Positions 56,635 through 64,000 of a stretch of DNA of 64,000 bases are shown in pieces. Every line of letters starts with the position of its first letter. Position 1 is the first letter of the stretch. The notes under the pieces were generated by a model. That model was not told the origin of the DNA. It did no database searches and worked only from the letters and a program-made list of their open reading frames with translations. This DNA is from Clostridiales bacterium (GTDB lineage Bacteria > Bacillota > Desulfotomaculia > Desulfotomaculales > VENG01), in NCBI GenBank assembly GCA_021736985.1, contig JAIPEW010000008.1, forward strand, positions 1-64,000, in the 5' to 3' direction. The translations under genes and the position numbers were made by a program.

Positions 56635-58026
56635 ATGATGACTCCGAAAGAAATTGTAACAGAGCTTAATAAATATATTATAAGCCAGAAAGAAGCAAAA
56701 AAAGCAGTTGCCCTGGCACTGCGCAATCGATACCGGCGCAGTCTGCTTAGCGGTGATCTCCAGGAAGAAATCTTACCCAAAAATATATTAATGATTGGCC
56801 CAACAGGTGTAGGGAAAACAGAAATTGCCCGTCGATTGGCTCGATTAGTCAATGCTCCTTTAATTAAAGTAGAAGCAACTAAATTTACTGAAGTTGGTTA
56901 TGTAGGTAGAGATGTGGAGTCAATCATTCGTGATTTAGTAGAAACTTCAGTTAGAGAAGTAAAGAAGGAAAAAATGAGTGATGTACAGGTAAAAGCATCT
57001 CAAAGAGCTGAAGAGCGCTTGGTGGAATTGCTTGCTCCGATGCCGGAAGATAATTCACAACCTAAAAATCCTCTTGAAATGATCTTTGGTGGCGGCAAAC
57101 AGAATGAGCAGGATGATTCTTCTCAAGAACAGATGAAGCAAAGAATATATTTTGAGAGAGAAACAATTAAGGAAAAACTTGCCCGGGGAGAAATGGAAAA
57201 AGAGCAAGTAGAGATTGAAGTTGAAGAAGAATCACCTTCTATGCTTGAAGTTTTTAGCGGTTCAGGCTACGAAGAGATGGGGATAAATATACAGGATATG
57301 CTGGGAAACATGTTTCCCAAGAAAAAACAAAAGAGAAAAGTTTCAGTCAACGAAGCAAGAAAGGTTCTTACCCAGCAGGAAGCGCAAAAACTGATAGATA
57401 TGGATGAAGTAAAATCTGAAGCTGTAACGCGGGTAGAAGAACATGGGATTGTATTTATAGATGAACTTGATAAAATTGTTGTTAACGAATCGAATACCGG
57501 TGGAGATGTATCTCGTGGGGGAGTCCAGAGGGATATTCTCCCCATTGTTGAAGGGTCAAATATTGTGACTAAGTATGGGCCAGTAAAAACCGACCATATT
57601 CTTTTTATAGCAGCAGGGGCTTTTCATATGTCAAAACCTTCAGATTTAATACCAGAACTTCAGGGCCGGTTTCCTATCAGGGTTGAGCTTGAAAATCTTT
57701 CTGAAAATGATTTCCTGCAAATACTTACCGAGCCAAAGAATTCTTTAATAAAGCAATATACATCGTTATTGTTTACAGAAGGAATAGAAATTAAATTTTC
57801 TAATAACTCTCTTGTCGAAATTGCAAAAATCGCGTATACTGTTAATGAGCAAACAGAGAATATAGGTGCTCGTAGGCTGCATACTATTATGGAAAAGCTA
57901 ATTGAAGATATTTCATTTGATGCCCCTGAATTAAATGAAAAATCTTTTACAATTGATGAAGAATATGTGTGGATCAAACTTGGTGAAATAGTAAAAGATC
58001 AAGACCTGAGTCGGTACATTCTTTGA
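56635..58026 (+). CDS. hslU: HslU/ClpY ATPase subunit
   Basis: HslU is the AAA+ unfoldase that feeds HslV. The 463-aa protein has Walker A GPTGVGKT, the [14 protein letters not shown] pore segment, Walker [10 protein letters not shown] and the sensor GRFPIRVEL. The inserted I-domain (about 110-230) is typical. I chose ATG 56635, served by GGTGAGG at 56620-56626; an earlier in-frame GTG lies inside this site. Confidence 0.95.
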   Translation: MMTPKEIVTELNKYIISQKEAKKAVALALRNRYRRSLLSGDLQEEILPKNILMIGPTGVGKTEIARRLARLVNAPLIKVEATKFTEVGYVGRDVESIIRDLVETSVREVKKEKMSDVQVKASQRAEERLVELLAPMPEDNSQPKNPLEMIFGGGKQNEQDDSSQEQMKQRIYFERETIKEKLARGEMEKEQVEIEVEEESPSMLEVFSGSGYEEMGINIQDMLGNMFPKKKQKRKVSVNEARKVLTQQEAQKLIDMDEVKSEAVTRVEEHGIVFIDELDKIVVNESNTGGDVSRGGVQRDILPIVEGSNIVTKYGPVKTDHILFIAAGAFHMSKPSDLIPELQGRFPIRVELENLSENDFLQILTEPKNSLIKQYTSLLFTEGIEIKFSNNSLVEIAKIAYTVNEQTENIGARRLHTIMEKLIEDISFDAPELNEKSFTIDEEYVWIKLGEIVKDQDLSRYIL

Positions 58027-58045
58027 GGAAAAGAGGCGATAAAAA

Positions 58046-58831
58046 TTGCGTAATTTATTAGAAAAAACTCGTGCTATAAATAAGCTTTTACAAAAGTCTG
58101 CGGGATATCCTGTAGATTATAAAGAAATTGCTGCAGTACTGAGTGAAAATATGGAATGTAGTGTTTATATAATAGATCGTCGCGGAAAACCTTTAGGTTT
58201 TAATTATCTTAAAGGATTTACATGTGAAGTTATGCAAGAAATAGTAGAATCTCCTGCTGGTTTTCCGGAAGAATACAACGAATATTTGCTCAGAATAAAT
58301 GAAACTCATGCTAATTTTTGTCAGGCAGCCAATGCTTGCGTTTTTGACCATAATACGCCCTGTAAATTTAATAGTAAAGTAACTACTGTAGTACCTATTA
58401 TTGGTGCCGGCTCTCGCCTGGGTACTCTTGTTTTGGCCAAGTTTGATAAGCACTTTACTGATGAAGATTTAATATTGGCAGAATATGGAGCTACGGTTGT
58501 AGGTATGGAAGTATTGCGTGCACGAGCAGATCGTATGGAAGATGAAGCCCGGAAAAGAGCAGGCGTACAAATTGCACTGGGGACATTATCATATTCAGAA
58601 TTGGACGCAGTTCAACATATTTTTGATCAATTAGATGGAGATGAAGGTTTATTAGTTGCCAGTAAAATAGCAGATAGGGTAGGTATAACACGCTCTGTTA
58701 TTGTTAATGCCCTGCGTAAATTTGAAAGTGCAGGTGTTATTGAATCAAAGTCGCTAGGAATGAAAGGAACATATATAAAGATTTTAAATGATCGGTTGTT
58801 AGAAGAATTAGATCGTATATCAAAACATTAA
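58046..58831 (+). CDS. codY: GTP-sensing pleiotropic repressor CodY
   Basis: CodY represses nutrient-starvation genes in response to branched-chain amino acids and GTP. The 261-aa protein has an N-terminal GAF ligand domain ([26 protein letters not shown]) and a C-terminal winged helix, with the recognition helix in [25 protein letters not shown] start behind AAGAGGCGA. A strong terminator follows. Confidence 0.96.
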   Translation: MRNLLEKTRAINKLLQKSAGYPVDYKEIAAVLSENMECSVYIIDRRGKPLGFNYLKGFTCEVMQEIVESPAGFPEEYNEYLLRINETHANFCQAANACVFDHNTPCKFNSKVTTVVPIIGAGSRLGTLVLAKFDKHFTDEDLILAEYGATVVGMEVLRARADRMEDEARKRAGVQIALGTLSYSELDAVQHIFDQLDGDEGLLVASKIADRVGITRSVIVNALRKFESAGVIESKSLGMKGTYIKILNDRLLEELDRISKH

Positions 58832-58832
58832 T

Positions 58833-58867
58833 AAAAAATCCACAGTAGTATTAGCTGTGGATTTTTT
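58833..58867 (+). terminator. terminator after codY
   Basis: AAAAAATCCACAG (58833-58845) pairs with CTGTGGATTTTTT (58855-58867), a 13-bp stem with a T run. It ends the dprA-to-codY block. Confidence 0.9.
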
Positions 58868-58879
58868 ATTTGAGGTTCC

Positions 58880-58908
58880 TTGCACCCTGGCAAACTTTGT
58901 GTTAGAAT
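58880..58908 (+). promoter_or_regulatory. sigma-A promoter for the rpsB operon
   Basis: TTGCAC at 58880-58885 and TAGAAT at 58903-58908 are separated by exactly 17 bases. Transcription should start near 58915 and give a leader of about 95 bases before rpsB. It is the best promoter in the window. Confidence 0.7.
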
Positions 58909-59009
58909 ACATCCGGTATAAATCACACACGTTGCTTGGATTTCACGGGGGGTGCCTCTGGGTGCCTGTGATTAAATGCAGCGGAGGAAAAACCAAAGGA
59001 GGACTGTTA
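58909..59009 (+). promoter_or_regulatory. rpsB mRNA leader, possible regulatory stem
   Basis: The leader contains a stem of about 7 bp (TCACGGG near 58943 with CCTGTGA near 58966, one G-T pair) enclosing GGTGCC repeats. It may be bound by S2 to control its own synthesis, which is inferred by analogy with other ribosomal-protein leaders. Confidence 0.35.
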
Positions 59010-59711
59010 GTGTCTGTAATTACAATGAAGCAATTGCTTGAGGCAGGTGTGCATTTTGGACACCAAACGCGGCGCTGGAATCCCAAAATGGCTTCCTACA
59101 TTTTTACTGACCGTAATGGAATTTACATTATTGATCTGCAAAAAACAGTTAAAATGGTGGAAACTGCTTATAATTTTGTTAAGGGTCTGGCTGAGAAAAA
59201 TGAAAGTGTATTATTTGTTGGAACTAAGAAACAGGCTATGCAATCAGTAAAGGAAGAGGCTGAGCGTTGCGATATGTTCTTTGTTAACCAGCGCTGGCTG
59301 GGAGGTATGCTCACAAATTTCCAAACTATACGCAAGCGTATATACAGGCTGCATGAATTGGAAAGAATGGAGGAAGAAGGAAAGATGGCCTTGCTTCCTA
59401 AAAAAGAAGTTAGTGAGCTAATGCATGAGAAAGATAGACTGAATAAATTCCTTGGTGGAATTAAACATATGAAAAAGCTTCCTGCTGCATTGTTTATAAT
59501 AGATCCTCGTAAAGAGCGGATAGCAGTAGCGGAGGCGCGCAAACTGGGGATACCTATTGTTGCAATTGTAGATACTAATTGTGACCCGGACGAAATAGAC
59601 TATATTATACCGGGAAATGATGATGCTATCCGAGCAGTGCGGCTTTTAACTGCTAAAATGGCTGATGCTGTTTTAGAAGGTAAGCAGGGTGAACAGATTG
59701 CTGCTGAATAA
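59010..59711 (+). CDS. rpsB: 30S ribosomal protein S2
   Basis: S2 is a 30S subunit protein. The 233-aa product begins [31 protein letters not shown] (conserved core [15 protein letters not shown]) and contains [21 protein letters not shown] and [10 protein letters not shown] chose GTG 59010, seven bases after AAAGGAGGA. A longer open frame begins upstream at 58857 but would cover the promoter. A terminator-like hairpin lies after the gene, before tsf. Confidence 0.97.
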   Translation: MSVITMKQLLEAGVHFGHQTRRWNPKMASYIFTDRNGIYIIDLQKTVKMVETAYNFVKGLAEKNESVLFVGTKKQAMQSVKEEAERCDMFFVNQRWLGGMLTNFQTIRKRIYRLHELERMEEEGKMALLPKKEVSELMHEKDRLNKFLGGIKHMKKLPAALFIIDPRKERIAVAEARKLGIPIVAIVDTNCDPDEIDYIIPGNDDAIRAVRLLTAKMADAVLEGKQGEQIAAE

Positions 59712-59720
59712 ATAAATGGT

Positions 59721-59757
59721 AGGGGATGTTTATATAGGCAGTTCCCCTGCCTTTTTT
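59721..59757 (+). terminator. terminator or attenuator between rpsB and tsf
   Basis: AGGCAG (59736-59741) pairs with CTGCCT (59747-59752) and six T follow. AGGGGA (59721-59726) can instead pair with TCCCCT (59743-59748), so two exclusive folds are possible, as in attenuators. Confidence 0.6.
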
Positions 59758-59833
59758 CTGTATATGTTGCTTTTGTTAATCGAATTAATGGGAATAATAA
59801 TAAGAAGAAAAAACGCAACGAGGAGAGTGAATT

Positions 59834-60490
59834 ATGGCCGAAATAACTGCAAACATGGTGAAAGAGCTGCGGGAAAGTACTGGTTGTGGAATGATGGATT
59901 GTAAGAAAGCTCTGCAAGAAACAGGTGGAGATATGGAAAAAGCTAACCAGTACTTAAGAGAAAAAGGGCTTGCTACTGCTGCAAAGAAAGCAGGAAGAAC
60001 TACATCAGAAGGTATTGTAGATTCTTATATTCACGGTAACGGCCGGATAGGTGTGCTGGTTGAGGTGAATTGTGAAACTGATTTTGTAGGAAAAACTGAT
60101 GAATTTAAGCAATTTGTGCGCGACATTGCTATGCAAGTAGCAGCTTCAAATCCGCAGTATGTATCTAGAGAAGATGTCCCGGCCGAGATAATTGAAAAGG
60201 AAAAAAATATACTTCGAGTTCAGGCTAAGAATGAAGGTAAACCGGACAATATAGTTGAAAAAATGGTAGAAGGTCGGATAGACAAATATTTTAAAGAAAT
60301 ATGTTTAATGGAACAGTTATTTATAAAAGATACTGATATCACAGTATCTCAGTTAATTACAGACAAAATTGGTAAAATAGGTGAAAATATTAATGTTCGC
60401 CGTTTTGAGCGCTATGAATTAGGTGAAGGTATAGAAAAGAAAAAAGATGATTTTGCTGAAGAGGTAGAGGCTGCTGCAGGTAAAAAATAA
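59834..60490 (+). CDS. tsf: elongation factor Ts
   Basis: EF-Ts reloads EF-Tu with GTP. The 218-aa protein has the N-terminal UBA-like domain [19 protein letters not shown] and the core [11 protein letters not shown]. Only one core repeat is clear, giving the shorter form typical of many Firmicutes. ATG after GAGGAGAG. Confidence 0.96.
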   Translation: MAEITANMVKELRESTGCGMMDCKKALQETGGDMEKANQYLREKGLATAAKKAGRTTSEGIVDSYIHGNGRIGVLVEVNCETDFVGKTDEFKQFVRDIAMQVAASNPQYVSREDVPAEIIEKEKNILRVQAKNEGKPDNIVEKMVEGRIDKYFKEICLMEQLFIKDTDITVSQLITDKIGKIGENINVRRFERYELGEGIEKKKDDFAEEVEAAAGKK

Positions 60491-60504
60491 ATTATGTTAA
60501 TTAA

Positions 60505-61846
<1,342 letters not shown>

Positions 61847-61860
61847 AGGATATGGGTAAT

Positions 61861-62076
61861 ATGGAAGGGTACTTGCTATTAGCCCAGGAGCTCGATGTAG
61901 CGATGTCCAGCTATAGTGAATCAGGGTGGGACGTGGATATATTATATACAGCACCCCCTGTACAAAAAACCCAAGGTAAACTGAGAGTTGTAAGATGTAA
62001 AAAAGTTTCCGCGGGGAAAATCATGTTAACAGTGGCAAGGGAACAAGATGTGAACATTAAACCCCCTCAGCGTTAG
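61861..62076 (+). CDS. small conserved-looking hypothetical protein
   Basis: A 71-aa protein of unknown function (GYLLLAQELDVAMSSYSESG at the start, then a basic RVVRCKKV). Similar small genes occur between frr and uppS in related genomes, but I recognise no domain. I chose ATG 61861, with AAAGGA ten bases before it; ATG 61852 is closer to that site. Its stop lies inside the next terminator hairpin. Confidence 0.6.
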   Translation: MEGYLLLAQELDVAMSSYSESGWDVDILYTAPPVQKTQGKLRVVRCKKVSAGKIMLTVAREQDVNIKPPQR

Positions 62077-62088
62077 AGGGGGTTTAAT
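62056..62088 (+). terminator. terminator after the small gene
   Basis: A perfect 13-bp stem (ATTAAACCCCCTC at 62056-62068 with 62076-62088) and a 7-nt loop. The T run is short. It separates the frr part from uppS. Confidence 0.75.
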
Positions 62089-62199
62089 ACTAAATATCAA
62101 ATAATATATTAGTATTATAGAATAATAATTTTATTTTGTTTATATTAATAAATATTATTTATATAATCTACATGGAAAAATTAGAGGGGGTAGTGTTTT

Positions 62200-62982
62200 T
62201 TGTCAACAAGCGATAATCCCTTGTTTAAATCAGAAAACATAAATGAGGATGAATTGAAAAGAGCTTTAAATTGCTCTAAACTACCCTGTCATATTGCTAT
62301 AATTATGGATGGTAACGGGCGCTGGGCTGTTAATAAAAATATGCCGAGGGCTGAAGGGCACCGTGCGGGTGTAGAATCCCTCAGGAAAGTTGTTGAATTA
62401 TGTGTTGAATTAAAAATAAATATTCTTACGGTGTATGCTTTTTCTACGGAGAACTGGAAGAGGCCGCAAGAAGAAATAAATATTTTAATGAAACTTTTAG
62501 TGGAGTACCTGTATAGTGAAATAAATAATTTACACAAAAATGGTGTACGCGTAAGTACGATAGGGAATACCTGGGTACTGCCGCAAAGTGCCCAGGAAGC
62601 TTTGAAGATGGCTATGACTAAGACTTGTAATAATAATGGTTTAACTTTAAACTTGGCTCTTAATTATGGTGGACGTATGGAATTAGTTGATGGTATAAAA
62701 GATATTGCCAGAGAAGTATTCGAAGGAAAATTATCACCTGAAGATATAGATGAAAACACTGTATCCGGGCATTTGTATACTGGTGATTATCCTGATCCCG
62801 ACCTTTTAATCCGCCCTTCAGGAGATTTTCGAGTTAGTAACTTTTTGTTATGGCAGCTGGCATATACGGAATTCTGGCTAACTACTATTATGTGGCCGGA
62901 TTTTGACAGGCATACATTCTTATATGCTTTAATTGATTTTCAAAATCGAAAGAGACGTTTTGGGGGTTTGGAACACTCGTGA
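62200..62982 (+). CDS. uppS: isoprenyl (undecaprenyl) diphosphate synthase
   Basis: UppS makes the C55 lipid carrier for cell-wall synthesis. The 260-aa protein has IAIIMDGNGRWA with the catalytic aspartate, GHRAGVESLR, YAFSTENWKRP and DLLIRPSGDFRVSNFLLWQ. The N-terminal 25 residues are an extra acidic arm. TTG start after AGAGGGGG at 62183-62190. It overlaps cdsA by one base. Confidence 0.95.
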   Translation: MSTSDNPLFKSENINEDELKRALNCSKLPCHIAIIMDGNGRWAVNKNMPRAEGHRAGVESLRKVVELCVELKINILTVYAFSTENWKRPQEEINILMKLLVEYLYSEINNLHKNGVRVSTIGNTWVLPQSAQEALKMAMTKTCNNNGLTLNLALNYGGRMELVDGIKDIAREVFEGKLSPEDIDENTVSGHLYTGDYPDPDLLIRPSGDFRVSNFLLWQLAYTEFWLTTIMWPDFDRHTFLYALIDFQNRKRRFGGLEHS

Positions 62983-63785
62983 TGTTGTGGCAGTCTTCAT
63001 TTTTTAAAAGAGTTTTCAGTGCTGTCCTGGGAATACCTTTTATTTTAATATCTGTATGGTACGGCGGGGTTAGTTTAATGCTTTTGACTGCATTAATAAT
63101 GCTTTTGGGATTATCAGAAATGATATCCTTAATGTTGGGTTTAGGAATAAAGACCAAGCCTTTCCTTGTTTTTTTTGGCGGGGTAATATTATTATTAGGA
63201 GCTTATATTAACGGAGTTACATATTCAATAAATTCACTTACTATCTTAATATTAATATATTTTATATTTCCCCTTTTTTATATAGAAAAAATAAGTTTTA
63301 TAAATGTTTCAGTCATGTTTTTTTCTACTTTATACGTGGGAATGATTACATATTTGTACCTGCTGCGCAATGTTGATGGCGGGTTAAAATGGTTGATTTT
63401 GTTACTGTTGTGTACCTGGGTAAATGATACAATGGCTTATTTGGGTGGAAAGAAATTTGGGAAAGTGCCTCTGGCTCCAAAAGTTAGTCCAGGGAAGACC
63501 CGAGAGGGTGCATTTTTTGGAGTTATCGGGAGTGTTTTTGTTGCTTTTTTGCTTCCCCTGGTTTATCCTTCTATGACATATTTAGTTGTTCTTCCGCTAG
63601 GGATCTTGATTGCAGTAGCAGGCCAGTTTGGAGATCTTGTACAGTCTGCGATCAAACGTGAAGCAGGTGTGAAGGATACTGGTAATTTAATTCCTGGTCA
63701 CGGGGGTATCCTTGACAGGTTTGACAGTATGCTTTTTACTGCTCCGACAGTATATGTATATGTATGTTTGTTTATTATAAGATGA
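62982..63785 (+). CDS. cdsA: phosphatidate cytidylyltransferase
   Basis: CdsA makes CDP-diacylglycerol from phosphatidate and CTP, the precursor of membrane phospholipids. The 267-aa protein has about seven membrane helices and the signature SAIKREAGVKDTGNLIPGHG then GILDRFDS. I chose ATG 62982, overlapping the uppS stop; GTG 62979 is an alternative. The next gene begins ten bases after the stop. Confidence 0.94.
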   Translation: MLWQSSFFKRVFSAVLGIPFILISVWYGGVSLMLLTALIMLLGLSEMISLMLGLGIKTKPFLVFFGGVILLLGAYINGVTYSINSLTILILIYFIFPLFYIEKISFINVSVMFFSTLYVGMITYLYLLRNVDGGLKWLILLLLCTWVNDTMAYLGGKKFGKVPLAPKVSPGKTREGAFFGVIGSVFVAFLLPLVYPSMTYLVVLPLGILIAVAGQFGDLVQSAIKREAGVKDTGNLIPGHGGILDRFDSMLFTAPTVYVYVCLFIIR

Positions 63786-63795
63786 GGTGACGCGA

Positions 63796-64000
63796 GTGCA
63801 CCGTCATATTGAAAGATTGTCTTTAATATTAATAGGTGCTCTAACTGTACTTGCATTATATGCAGCTGCTAATTTTGTTGTACCGCAAGTATTTACCTGG
63901 TTCAAATATTTATTGCTTGTATTAATGCCGTTCATAATTGCAATATTGATAAGCCTGTTTATGGAACCTATAATAAAGAATATTCAAGAATTAACCAGGG
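63796..64000 (+). CDS. AI-2E/YtvI-type membrane protein, partial
   Basis: Only the first 68 codons are in the window; the gene continues beyond 64000. The start HRHIERLSLILIGALTVLAL and the second helix with LLLVLMPFIIAILISLFMEPIIKNIQ match the AI-2E transporter family, which includes the sporulation protein YtvI. GTG 63796 follows GAGGTGA at 63784-63790. Which branch it belongs to cannot be told from this part. Confidence 0.65.
   Translation, partial: MHRHIERLSLILIGALTVLALYAAANFVVPQVFTWFKYLLLVLMPFIIAILISLFMEPIIKNIQELTR

Noticed and set aside
58857..59009. Longer N-terminus for ribosomal protein S2
   Set aside because: It would place coding sequence over a near-ideal promoter, and the conserved S2 start lies at GTG 59010 with a strong ribosome site.

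Overview
The window looks like chromosomal DNA of a low-GC, endospore-forming member of the Clostridia (Firmicutes). The evidence is the sporulation and germination genes (bofC, prkA-yhbH-spoVR, a gerABC-type operon, a YteA-like and a DUF3231 protein), codY and hslVU next to xerC, trmFO and topA, AGGAGG-type ribosome binding sites, many GTG and TTG starts, and intrinsic terminators. The gene order yebC-bofC-ruvCAB-queH-queA-tgt-yajC-secDF recalls Peptococcaceae/Desulfotomaculum-like genomes. I cannot name a genus from sequence alone.

Layout. 1-0.15 kb: end of an rRNA operon (5S rRNA). 0.2-12.2 kb: housekeeping block with nadE, yebC, bofC, the ruvCAB Holliday-junction genes, queuosine genes (queH, queA, tgt), the Sec accessory genes yajC and secDF, and small conserved genes. 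12.4-15.9 kb: a cysteine-cluster protein, a DUF4198-like protein and murT-gatD for lipid II amidation. 16-20.7 kb: the sporulation trio prkA-yhbH-spoVR. 20.7-22.4 kb: yigZ and a YgjP-type metallopeptidase.

22.4-35.7 kb is an accessory region with gene debris. It holds a 5'-truncated gene fragment, a PD-(D/E)XK-like protein, small membrane or unknown genes behind a perfect palindrome, an IS3-type transposase relic, a lipoprotein made of one inactive and one active-looking peptidase domain, a PLD-helicase-DUF3427 gene coupled to a NUDIX gene, a DUF3231 gene, a VOC-family gene relic, a PAS-PAS-GGDEF cyclase, a thioesterase and an unknown protein. 35.8-42.5 kb: a polar amino-acid ABC transporter, an MFS exporter, a secreted nuclease, an acyl-CoA synthetase and a GNAT enzyme. 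42.5-43.4 kb: an unexplained intergenic island with a long inverted repeat.

43.4-50.4 kb carries a germinant-receptor operon (A, B, C and a tiny membrane protein) running almost without gaps into NHEJ genes: ku, a frameshifted LigD-type ligase, and a LigD-type polymerase. This suggests joint expression in the spore. 50.5-58.8 kb: dprA, topA, trmFO, xerC, hslVU, codY. 58.9-64 kb: a clear promoter, then rpsB, tsf, pyrH, frr, a small gene, uppS, cdsA and the start of an AI-2E/YtvI-type membrane protein cut by the window end.

The most interesting points are the coupled germination-NHEJ gene run with its small fourth receptor gene, the one-base frameshift in the ligase, the half-dead tandem peptidase lipoprotein, and several decayed genes that can be read only as fragments.
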